From Periplaneta americana (taxonomy: Eukaryota; Arthropoda; Insecta; Blattodea; Blattidae), in the NCBI RefSeq assembly GCF_040183065.1, contig NC_091123.1, forward strand, positions 8,563,001 to 8,627,000: a stretch of DNA of 64,000 nt, written 5' to 3'. The position numbers and the translations under genes are program-made. Positions within the stretch are counted from its first letter, which is position 1; each line of letters starts with the position of its first letter. Shown here in pieces: positions 55,821 to 64,000 of this stretch. Under the pieces are notes generated by a model. The model was not told where the DNA came from. It ran no database searches and saw only the letters and a list, made by a program, of their open reading frames with translations.

Positions 55821-57151
55821 GTAGTAGCTTCATTAACTCGGTCGTGAACTAATTTGACCCACTTGGTAATAAAATTTCACTTTTGTTCGCCGTTATAATC
55901 TAATTATATACTATAAACGAAGAGCCTATCAAATATTATATGGTTAAGAGCAGTCCACTTTTTCTCTAAACAAAATCGGGACATCTATACGAAATACTGG
56001 CAAAAGGAAGAGAATGATAATTTGCGTTAAGAAGCAAGTTGCATTATTAAATCGAAGCAAATGGATCAACCTATAAAAGTAATTATTATAGGGTAGCATT
56101 TTTATTGGACTAGTAGCAAAATAAGGTCAAACAGTTATCTTCCTTTTTTATCATTATTGTTTGTTTAACCTTCCAGAGTACCTATTAAATACCATACTGC
56201 AATTTGAAGAGCTGTCAATTTAAATAACCTATATATATGTGATTTATCGATGACAGTTTTGTAATTTTTGCTGAAAATACGTGCCTAGCGATTCTGTATT
56301 ACGAAACAAACAAGAAAGTGTGAGTCCTCCAGGAAATTAGGGACATATGGAATTCTTATTATCATAAGATTTTCTATAACGTAATAGCTATTTTGCAATG
56401 TTTTGGTAGCAACAAGATGGCGTCAGGTCCATCAAACCAGCTTCACTCCGTCCAATGGTATTAAGATGCTAGTGTCTACTCTATGTATTCTGTGCTCGTT
56501 GATCGAACCCGTGCCCAAACACAACTCCGGATCGGCAGGCAAGTGCCTTAGCCGAGTGGTACTCTGTTATGGCATGGATTAGTTAGAGGTGGAGGATGAG
56601 ACAAGCCCACTGAAACGTTCCCATTGTGCACCTCCAAATTTCGACGTGAGTTAAAAAATGGTCGTCAGGTTTTGCCTGGAATGTTCTATCAGTGACGCAG
56701 TTCTTTTACATAAGTACTGGAAATTTGTGATATGAGCCATCCGGCTTTACTTAACTCCTAGGGTAGCCTAAGTCATGCTGAAGATTTGATCGCCCTTTGA
56801 AATCTATCGCCAGATTTTATTTGGATTGGCAATGTTATTTAGGCGTACTAGAATTCACCAATTTTTTTTTTTTTTTTACTTGGATTCGTCATATTTTGAA
56901 CTTGAGTATGCCAGGCTTTGGACTTGAATTCTCAAGGAATAAGCTGTTAAAATCTGCACAATTATATATTACTTCCGCTCTGTGTATGTTTAATATAGGC
57001 TGCATAGCTACAAAGTTATCACAAATTACCGATACCAGAGCTTCGGATTTCAAAATTACCTAGATAACTAACTTCACATCGGTGAGGCCGGAAGTCTCCA
57101 TTTTTAAAGCGACCAAGAACCTGTGTTCACTCCACAGATTTCTGTTATGTG

Positions 57152-57152
<1 letters not shown>

Positions 57153-57193
<41 letters not shown>
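57153..57193. repeat. (TA)n microsatellite
   Basis: Perfect TA array. Confidence 0.97.
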
Positions 57194-57196
<3 letters not shown>

Positions 57197-57199
57197 TTT

Positions 57200-57640
57200 A
57201 CATACTGAGTGTGGCGTTATAACAAAATGTCGATGTTGTGTGCCACAAACAGCTATAACGCGAATATTACGTACTTTTTTGCCTGCTTGACAAATGGCGG
57301 AACTGCTAATATACGGCCTCAGTCCTTAAGAGTTCGGAGATAACCAGTTAGCGATCTAGATGGGTTTGAAATCTGTGCATTGAACTTGGATCTCTGGTAT
57401 GAAAAACTGATGTTCTAGTCTGTCTGCTAACAGTGCGCCTGTGGAATTATAGTCATAATACGAGTATTACTTGTAATTAGTAAGAACGGGGGTAGGGAAA
57501 TGGAAATTTAAAATACACATGTACAAGGAAGAAGGGCTGTGTCATTATTAAATGCTGTTTTGTGGGATAAGGACATAACTAAAAGGAAGAAAAGCAGTTT
57601 ATTTATGGGTACAATGGAATTGTCAAAAAAAAATAGACTA
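57200..57640. other. No feature seen
   Basis: AT-rich sequence. Confidence 0.4.
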
Positions 57641-57643
57641 TGG

Positions 57644-57886
57644 AGTCCACACCTGTGGAGTAACGGTTAGCGCGTCTGGCCGCGAAACCAGGTTCGATTC
57701 CCGGTCGGGGTAGGTTACCTGGTTGAGGTTTTTCCGGGGTTTTCCCTCAACCCAATAATGAGCAAGTGCTGGGTAACTTTCGGTGCTGGACTCCGGCTCA
57801 TTTCACGGGCATTATCACCTTCATCTCATTCAGACGCTAAATAACCTAAGATGTTGATGAAGCGTCCTGAAATAACCTACTAAAAA
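57644..57886 (+). mobile_element. SINE family A, copy 10
   Basis: Full-length copy with a 9-bp deletion next to the B box (GAAACCAGGTTCGATTCCCGG). It ends AATAACCTACTAAAAA. Flanking similarity is imperfect. Confidence 0.9.
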
Positions 57887-57984
57887 TACTATAGAATATG
57901 GATCTGAAGTTTTGCCAGTAAATAAATAAGGAAAAAAGCTTTTGGCGATTTAAATGAATTTTCGTAGACGGGTAAATAGAACAT

Positions 57985-58265
57985 GAAGATTAGAGGAAGT
58001 TAGAAATGAAAAATATACGGGAAGGAAAGGAGAAAGAAGCAAACAATAATGGAAAGAATGGAGATGACAATACAGTTAATTTGATATGGTTATATTCAAA
58101 GAATGCTCACTAAAAGACTTCCCAAACTATTTTTGTTGGAAACCTCCTGGAAGGAAGAAGCGCGGAAGAATAAGAAGGACGTGGCAGAATGGCGTAGACC
58201 CTAATTGAAATGGAGAGGAGGATCTACCCTCTGCTTTATGCCTGGAATTTGAAAATTCGGAAGAG
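57985..58265 (+). mobile_element. RTE-type LINE 3' end fragment
   Basis: Decayed blocks VIFKEC, KDFPNYFCWKPPGRKKRGR and IRRTWQNGVDPN match the WYGH.QRM...RLPK...P.GRRKRGRPR.TW...GV C-terminus of RTE-like ORF2 proteins. Confidence 0.7.
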
Positions 58266-58689
58266 GTAATCCAAGAACCAATGCGCGCATATTACTTGTA
58301 TTTTTTTTATTCTGCGTCGTTTAAGTATGGAATAAAATATGTACTACATACGCCCAGCGGCCAGCTCGCTCCGTGCTGTACTAGATAAAATATATTTTCG
58401 TCTCTGTGTGTTGCAACTATTTTGCCCGACTTTCTGTTTATTTATGTAGTTTTATCTTAAAACCTACTGTCTGTCTGTCTCGTGGTGATGTAGAATATGA
58501 GATTTAATTTCCGCTCCCATTCTTAGAAATGTTTGTTTGTATAGAAGTTATTTAACGTTCTGTTGAAAATGGACATGGCGTTACTGATATTCAGTTCAGC
58601 TTCAACATTTTCACCAAAGCAGAGTTTTAAATTTCCTCATCAGTAGATGGTATGCAGTGTAGGGTTCTCATGTCGCATCAGTCTATACA

Positions 58690-58832
58690 GAGTGAACCGT
58701 AAGTAATGTCATTAATCTCTGACTGTTATTATTTGAAATATTTCAAACAAAAAACTTCAATACAGTTTTGCTCGTTTTTGCTTCCTTTTCGAAATACAAA
58801 TTATTTTATATGAAATATTTCATAGCGTAATT
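58690..58832 (+). repeat. Dispersed repeat shared with 38824-38975
   Basis: See 38824. It begins CAGAGTGAACCGTAAGTAAT, which looks like an element terminus. Confidence 0.75.
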
Positions 58833-58977
58833 TGGAGAAGCCACTGATTTAATTTCCAATATGCTCAGTGAATTTAAGAGTGTTATGATGATAAATTATT
58901 GAAAGAATATTAGTTTTGTCTTTTCAATGTGTAGAAATTTGATCCGAACAAATGTAACTTTTCGTTGTGAAAATAAA

Positions 58978-59628
58978 TTTATGCTCGACCATGCCGAAAT
59001 GTAGTAATTATACACCTGGTAGCAGCCCTTTAATGGACCTCATTAAAGTACACCTATTCGTTAAAGTTCAGGTGTACCACCAATCAGAAAACACCATTGT
59101 AGCAATATGAAAGCGCAAGTATTGATTATTCTCGGATATGCAATCGAAAGACAACTACCGAAACGTCACGAAGGCTGGAAATCCAATACTGTTGTAGAAG
59201 GTTATGTTCTGTTACTGTAATAATTAGCGTTAATTGTAAATAATATTCAAATAAATTCAATTTGTCATCTCGTTTTTCAATGTCTAAATCAATTTCAAGG
59301 TTATATCAACATTAATGTTTATTTTACTCTCTAGATTATATCAAGGTCAATGACATTTGTTTCTCGGAAAAAAACAATACTTTCGCGTCTGCGCACATCT
59401 CACAATTTACGAGATATTGCACAAGGTCAGTTCCGCTCCCCAGTCAGATAAGAATAACAAGAATATTTATGAATAATTTCAAGTTAGAAATATGGTCGAG
59501 CATAAAAAAGTCGTATGAAACTTGCCTATAATGGTAATTAAGACGCTCGTATAAAAATTATGAAACTCGCTTGCGCTCGTTCCATAAACATACTCGCGTC
59601 TTAATTGCTACCATTATAGGCACGTTGC
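58978..59628. mobile_element. Foldback/MITE region, two inverted repeat pairs
   Basis: TTTATGCTCGACCAT at 58978-58992 is exactly reversed at 59492-59506, bounding ~529 bp. Directly after it, a second inverted repeat pairs 59523-59550 with 59592-59624 (CCTATAATGGTA..AATTAAGACG), with a 3-base gap. No target duplication was identified. Confidence 0.7.
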
Positions 59629-59629
59629 A

Positions 59630-60250
59630 TAATGTACTATTATTTTAAAATGTTACATTAGTTCGAATGAAATTTCTGGATATTTAACTGGATATTTAAA
59701 GGATAAAAATAAAAATTCTTTCACTTTCTTTATTCCTCTGTCTCCTTTCCTCCCTTTACTCTCCTCTCTTGTCCTCTCTTCTTCCTCACCTCTTTTATTT
59801 TCTTTTTTTGTTATGGCTCTCGTGAGTCTTTTAATAGAGTCTTTTTTAAAAACCTACAAAGCAACATTTGAGATGAAATAATCTGGATAACGAACCACTG
59901 GAAACCCCAGGAATTGGCGCCAGCGCCTGAAAGGAAGACTATTGCTGGCGAGACACCACCGGGGACTCCTGTGAGTCACGTTCCACGAACGTTGATCGAT
60001 GCTCTCATTCACGAAGGTTTGTGCAATTGCAGACTAATCCACAGAGGCCGGATGTGTAGATTGTGATCTGTGGCTGGAGCATATCCGTCTGGGTTGTCTG
60101 TGGTAGTAATAGGGCTCCACGTGTTCATGTATTACCTTACCGGGCAGGCGACGGAAGACTTTCCAACTTAGGTAAGAGGAAACTTAGTGGTGCAAGTGTT
60201 CGTGTGGTTGTGCAGTTACTCTCAAAGTATTTTAAATGTGCAATTCACTT
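59630..60250 (+). other. No confirmed gene; open segment at 59910-60062
   Basis: A frame starting after an AG near 59908 reads QELAPAPERKTIAGETPPGT and TLIDALIHEGLCNCRL, then stops at 60062. It is GC-richer and not low-complexity, but no family is recognised. Confidence 0.25.
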
Positions 60251-60254
60251 TAGG

Positions 60255-61030
60255 CCAGTTTCTGTGTGACGCTTTTCCAATTCACTGCGGGCTAAAGCAA
60301 GGAGATGCACGTCACCTTTACTTTTTAACTTTGCTCTAGAAATATGCCATTTGGAAAGTTCGGGATAACAGAGAGGGTTTGGAATTGAACGGGTTACATC
60401 AGCTGCTTATTTATGCGGATGACGTGAATATGTTGGGTTTACCACAAACTATTAGGGAAAACACTGAAATTTTACTTGAAGCAAATAAGCTAGGTTTGGA
60501 AGTAAATCCCGAAAATATAAAATATATTATTATGTTTCGTGATCAGAACACAGTACGAAATAGAAATATAAAAACTGTAAATTTATCCTTTGAAGAGGTG
60601 GAAAAATTAACATATCTTCGAACAACAGTAACAAATATAAATGACACTCGGGAGGAAATTAAACTCAGAATAAATATGTGACATGTCTGCTGTTATTCAA
60701 TTGAGAAGTTTTTGTCATCCAGTCTGCTTTCAAAAAAACTGAAAGAATTTACAAAATAGTTATATTACCGGTTGTTCTGTATGATTGTAAAACTTGGACT
60801 TTCACTTTGAGAGAGGAACAGAGGTTAAGGGTGCAAGAATGTTAGTTGGAAGGCCAAAGGGGGAAGTACCTGTGGGGAGGTCGCGTAGATGGGAGGATAA
60901 TATTAAAATGGATTTGAGGGAAGTGGGATATGATGGTAGAGACTGGATTAATCTTACTCAGTATAGGGACCGATGGAGGGCTTATGTGAGGGCGGCAATG
61001 AACCTCCGGGTTCCTTAAGCCATTTGTAAG
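60255..61030 (+). mobile_element. LINE-L copy: RT palm to 3' end
   Basis: It starts in motif B (HCGLKQGDA) with a deletion after it. It then reads [19 protein letters not shown] (catalytic YADD), NTEILLEANKLGLEVNPE, FEEVEKLTYLRTTVTNIND, LREEQRL and, after a ~230-bp internal deletion, [42 protein letters not shown] and stop at 61017. The 3' end is CCATTTGTAAGTAAGTA. It is the most complete LINE-L C-terminus in the window. Confidence 0.88.
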
Positions 61031-61034
61031 TAAG

Positions 61035-61570
61035 TATTTATTATTTTCTTGTTCTAAAGCCGTGGATGATTGGAGCACATTTTTGGTTACTACCCGGCTG
61101 TAATGTTTGTCGTTCTGGTTCACTTGCATTGAGAGCTACCTTGCTACTTTATATTCGGTAGAGATATAGTCCAAACTTATACAACTTAACAGTTTTGGTA
61201 CCAACTTCCTAGCTCTGCTTATAAAAATAAACTGTCTTATCTTCCGTTATCACGTCAAACTAAATTTACCCTCTGGAGTACAACAAACTTTCGCTCATAT
61301 GGCTAATAAGGTAAGTGGGTGACTCTTAAGACCGTTTAAGGAGAAAAATAAACATTCAGGTATCATTAGTAGAGGTCTGGGGTCCACATTACTGTGGTGG
61401 GGTTGGAGTTAATTTTCGTCGCGATTGAAGGCCCCGCGGACTTTGACTCCATTAACGCGGTGCGGCGGTGAGGCACTGCTCCCGTGCTGCGTAGTCACGG
61501 CGTTATCAGGTTGTCGGGTCGTTATCTGAAGATAGCAGCGGTGCGTCAGGTGCGAGCAGGCCTTCCTTCA
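61035..61570. other. No confirmed feature; GC-rich patch at 61380-61560
   Basis: The 61380-61560 region is GC-rich (CCGCGGACTTTG, GCGGTGCGGCGGTGAGG) and precedes the candidate exon at 61579. It may be a promoter or 5' UTR island. Confidence 0.3.
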
Positions 61571-61578
61571 GTTGTGAG

Positions 61579-61605
61579 ATGAGCTGCATCAGGAGGAACA
61601 AAGAG
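61579..61605 (+). CDS. Candidate first coding exon (weak)
   Basis: ATG at 61579, nine codons MSCIRRNKE, then GAG|GTAGGC donor in phase 0. The frame stays open upstream for about 35 codons to a TAG, so the ATG is not proven to be the start. The GC-rich upstream island and phase-0 donor resemble 14916 and 20184. Confidence 0.2.
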
Positions 61606-61864
61606 GTAGGCGACCGGAAGTCTTCCGAATTTGGTCAGCTTTCAATCTGTATTCCATCTTCGTAATCAAGTCTCCTTCCTGCGCGATCAGTGAAGAGGCT
61701 CGTTTTTCTCATCCGCAGGCTAACATGAAGTTTGGTGTCTGTGTAGACGTGTGGTGTTGCTTTTCTTATCGTAGATTACATTCTGAGCGTGTGAAGTTTA
61801 GCATGCCTACATTTGTGCTTACACTTAGATGTAATTTCATATTCCTTGCCGGTAGTAGTGGTAG

Positions 61865-61865
<1 letters not shown>

Positions 61866-61917
<52 letters not shown>
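61866..61917. repeat. (AAT)n microsatellite
   Basis: AAT array, slightly interrupted by GAT at the end. Confidence 0.92.
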
Positions 61918-61918
<1 letters not shown>

Positions 61919-61964
61919 AATGAGCGAAACGCTGTACTTTTCTACGTATGTAACACAGTTCGAG

Positions 61965-62231
61965 CCAAAAAATTTCGCACAATTCGTGGGTGCACGGACA
62001 AAAGGGGATGTCACCGTTCAGCCAAATTGAGTTAATTCAATAGAAAAATGTGAGAACGTTATGTAGAATGCGCTAAGTCATAGCTTTGAAATTGAAGATG
62101 AAAGAGAATTGTGCGAAATTGTGTCAGCGATCCTACATATTTCGTCGAAGTGTTTTTGCAATTATTTCAAAACTCAGTTTTTGTGACATCTCCGTTTGTG
62201 CGCACACCCACGAATTGTTTTGGCTTTATCC
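61965..62231. mobile_element. Possible MITE, ~45-bp inverted repeats
   Basis: GAGCCAAAAAATTTCGCACA, ATTCGTGGGTGCAC and GGGGATGTCAC at 61965-62015 are reversed at 62180-62231 (GTGACATCTCCGTTTGTGCG, CACCCACGAATTGTTTTGGC) at about 80-85% identity. Confidence 0.6.
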
Positions 62232-62375
62232 TAAATTTGAATGATAGTCTGCGGAAGAATTTCAGTACGGTATCTGAAACTATTAAAGAGTGGTTCGTTT
62301 TGTACTGTTTCAATTTCAAATATGCTTGATATTATCTCGAATTTTGTACGCATATGTTGGCCGTAAGGATATTGC

Positions 62376-62383
62376 TGTTGTTG

Positions 62384-62427
<44 letters not shown>

Positions 62428-62490
62428 ATTATTATCATCATCATCATCATTATCATCATCATCACCATCTCCATCACCATCATCGTCATC
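62376..62490. repeat. (ATT)n followed by (CAT)n-type repeats
   Basis: ATT array to about 62430, then CATCATCATCAT and CACCATC variants. Confidence 0.9.
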
Positions 62491-62494
62491 ATCT

Positions 62495-62920
62495 GGTTGC
62501 AAAAGTTACAACATTGCTGGATAGTTCCAGCCGCGGAGAAATTAAACTTTATATGTTAGCTTGGGAACTTCACTATGTGTCATGTCTGCAGATTTGTGGC
62601 TCCCTGTGCAGGTAATTATTAATAATTCCGGAAGTCCCATTGTCTGTATATGCTTGGTGAGACTTGTTACAACGCCTTCTATTGAAGTTAATAAAGACGT
62701 TATTTTCAGTTTGTACTGTGTTGATGAGAAGTCTAGAGAGAAATTATTGTAATGCAGCAGAAATAGATTTTTCGAATTTTTAGCTCCACTCATATCGAAA
62801 CAGCGGTTTCGACACGCCATGTCTGTTTGTGTGTGTAATAGTTTCTCTCTTTGTTACTATTTTTCTCGAGTGGTACGCAAAAAATATTTATACGTTAGTA
62901 TTTTTATTCGTCGGACTATA
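62495..62920. other. No feature seen
   Basis: No coding-like segment or recognisable element. Confidence 0.4.
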
Positions 62921-62921
62921 A

Positions 62922-63800
62922 TGTATGTATGTATGTATTTATTTACACTGCAAGTGGTCAAGCACCCGGTGGCAGTGGTATATACAATATTAACAATACA
63001 CAATAAAATGATAACCAATACACAATAAAATTTACAATACACAATACAGTTTTACAACACATATACAATTTTACACACAATACAATAATAATACACAATA
63101 CAATTTAACACAATAATAATAAAACATAAAATAAAATACCTAATTTTACAATACAATCTACATAATTATCTATAGGTCCTACATAAGTTTCAATAGTCTT
63201 TCACTTTACTCTCATCTCATTCCCTGTAGTGGCACTATGACGCATTTCACTGACACTTTAGCACACATTTCACTGACTCTGTAACTCATTTCACTGACAC
63301 TATAGAACACATTTCATTGACGCTATAAATTATCACTGATCGGAACTGTTCACTGCACTGTAAAACCATAACTTCACTGACTCACCTCGCTTCACTGATA
63401 CAACAGTTCAAATAAGTCAAATAATTACATCCTTATGCATACTTATAAACAGAACTACATTTAAACTAAACATTTCTAGTCTAAGGCCCTCTTACACGCT
63501 AGTTTTAAATAATTTACAATTCAAACCAAGGAAGTAAACTCGTCAGCCTAGATAAATACATGTCACCTTAAAAAAAATTAAATGTTGAATGTCACCTTAA
63601 TTTTAATTTTCACTTTATATACAACTTTTTAAATTATTCTTGAATCTCCTTAAGGAAGGACAGCCCTCAAAGACCGCTGCAGGTAGGTCATTCCAATCAT
63701 TTATATAAGATGGAGTTTACCACCCTCTTAGTGCTCCACTCTCAAGGAACACGACTCTGAGGAGAGCTCCCTTTCGGGTCTCTCCCGTTTACCCCTGAAC
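62922..63800 (-). mobile_element. CR1/Jockey-like LINE, 3' end with a repetitive 3' UTR
   Basis: The minus-strand reading at 63640-63715 gives INDWNDLPAAVFEGCPSLRR then FKNNL. This is the (I.DWN.LP...v...s...FK..L) end of many CR1/Jockey-like ORF2 proteins. The long 3' UTR (63630 down to 62935) contains degenerate tandem units CATTTCACTGACACTATAGA at 63236-63330 and CAATACACAATAAAAT-type units at 62985-63125. It ends in a TACATACATA tail (TGTATGTATGTA at 62925). Confidence 0.65.
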
Positions 63801-63804
63801 GGTT

Positions 63805-64000
63805 TCAAGACGAAATTCAAATACGAACTGCTGAGTCATTTATACCCGAACCCACACTTTCTGAAGTCGAAATTGCGATAAAAAATCTTAAAAAGTGCAA
63901 GTCTCCAGGTAACGATGAAATTTCAGCAAAACTAACACAAGAGAGTGGAAGCGCATTATCTAGCGAAATTTATATTTCATTTTGGCGGGCTCCCCAAATT
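63805..64000 (+). mobile_element. LINE ORF2 fragment before the RT palm, runs off the window
   Basis: The reading IQIRTAESFIPEPTLSEVEI, AIKNLKKCKSPGNDEIS and KLTQESGSALSSEIY matches the segment just upstream of the reverse transcriptase palm in LINE-L-type elements. The frame is open to the last base, so the element may continue to the right. Confidence 0.8.

Larger units (their letters stand above)
55225..56501 (+). mobile_element. THAP-carrying DNA transposon, P-like by target-site size
   Basis: Terminal inverted repeats CAACGAGCACAGAAT...TAGACA (55225) and their complement at 56501 match at 28 of 29 bases. If the ends are CA/TG, the target-site duplication is 8 bp (ATCGAACC at 55217-55224 and 56502-56509). 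If the last base is excluded it is 10 bp. The 1.28-kb interior has a broken THAP-domain exon at 55383 and a ~195-bp internal duplication. P-superfamily elements combine THAP and 8-bp targets; MULEs give 9-11 bp. Confidence 0.8.
55064..56563 (-). mobile_element. SINE family B, second copy, split by a DNA transposon
   Basis: The tail and body are at 55064-55224 and the head resumes at 56502 (ATCGAACCC, CGGATCGGCAGGCAAG). It matches the intact copy at 50482-50728 on both sides of the insertion. Confidence 0.85.

Noticed and set aside
61766..62559. Frames containing long runs of I, Y or V
   Set aside because: Translations of ATT/AAT arrays.
62985..63330. CRISPR-like regular repeats
   Set aside because: The units are degenerate tandem repeats without spacers, within a eukaryotic LINE 3' UTR.

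Overview
This window looks like animal nuclear DNA, most likely from an insect with a large, repeat-rich genome. It is AT-rich, its few coding exons are short and split by kilobase introns, and most of the sequence is decayed transposable elements, tRNA-derived SINEs and (ATT)n tracts. The dominant SINE and the mix of LINE, mariner, hAT, Tigger and Penelope relics resemble what I remember of cockroach genomes such as Periplaneta. That placement is inference and needs a database search.

The one confidently identified gene is the 3' end of COG6, a subunit of the conserved oligomeric Golgi tethering complex. It has four phase-0 coding exons on the + strand (594-824, 3004-3165, 5675-5836, 7463-7693) ending in TGA. 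The 5' part of the gene lies left of the window. Its introns hold two SINEs with target-site duplications, Jockey-type LINE fragments, purine- and pyrimidine-rich tracts and a 77-bp perfect palindrome.

Downstream, a second + strand gene probably starts at 14916: an in-frame upstream stop, a good start context, eight codons and a consensus splice donor. Two similar phase-0 first-exon candidates lie at 20184 and 61579. Their downstream exons are not visible, so the rest may be one or more very large introns. A GC-rich 105-codon open frame on the minus strand (44226-44543) and a + strand terminal-exon candidate (45927-46103) look coding but I do not recognise them.

The rest is mobile DNA. Elements with defined ends are: a 34-bp-TIR MITE (8951-9324); a decayed Tigger/pogo element (10154-12626); two mariner pseudogenes (20.7-21.9 kb and 23.65-24.8 kb); a PIF/Harbinger relic split by a SINE (35607-36689); a hAT relic containing a long-TIR MITE (42493-43451); a hAT element with a perfect 8-bp duplication (46209-47219); a nested palindromic tRNA-SINE pair (51842-52195); and a 1.28-kb element with a broken THAP exon inserted in a SINE (55225-56501). 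Several copies of one LINE family (called LINE-L here) and a dozen different tRNA-like SINE heads fill the remainder. The window ends inside another LINE at 64000.
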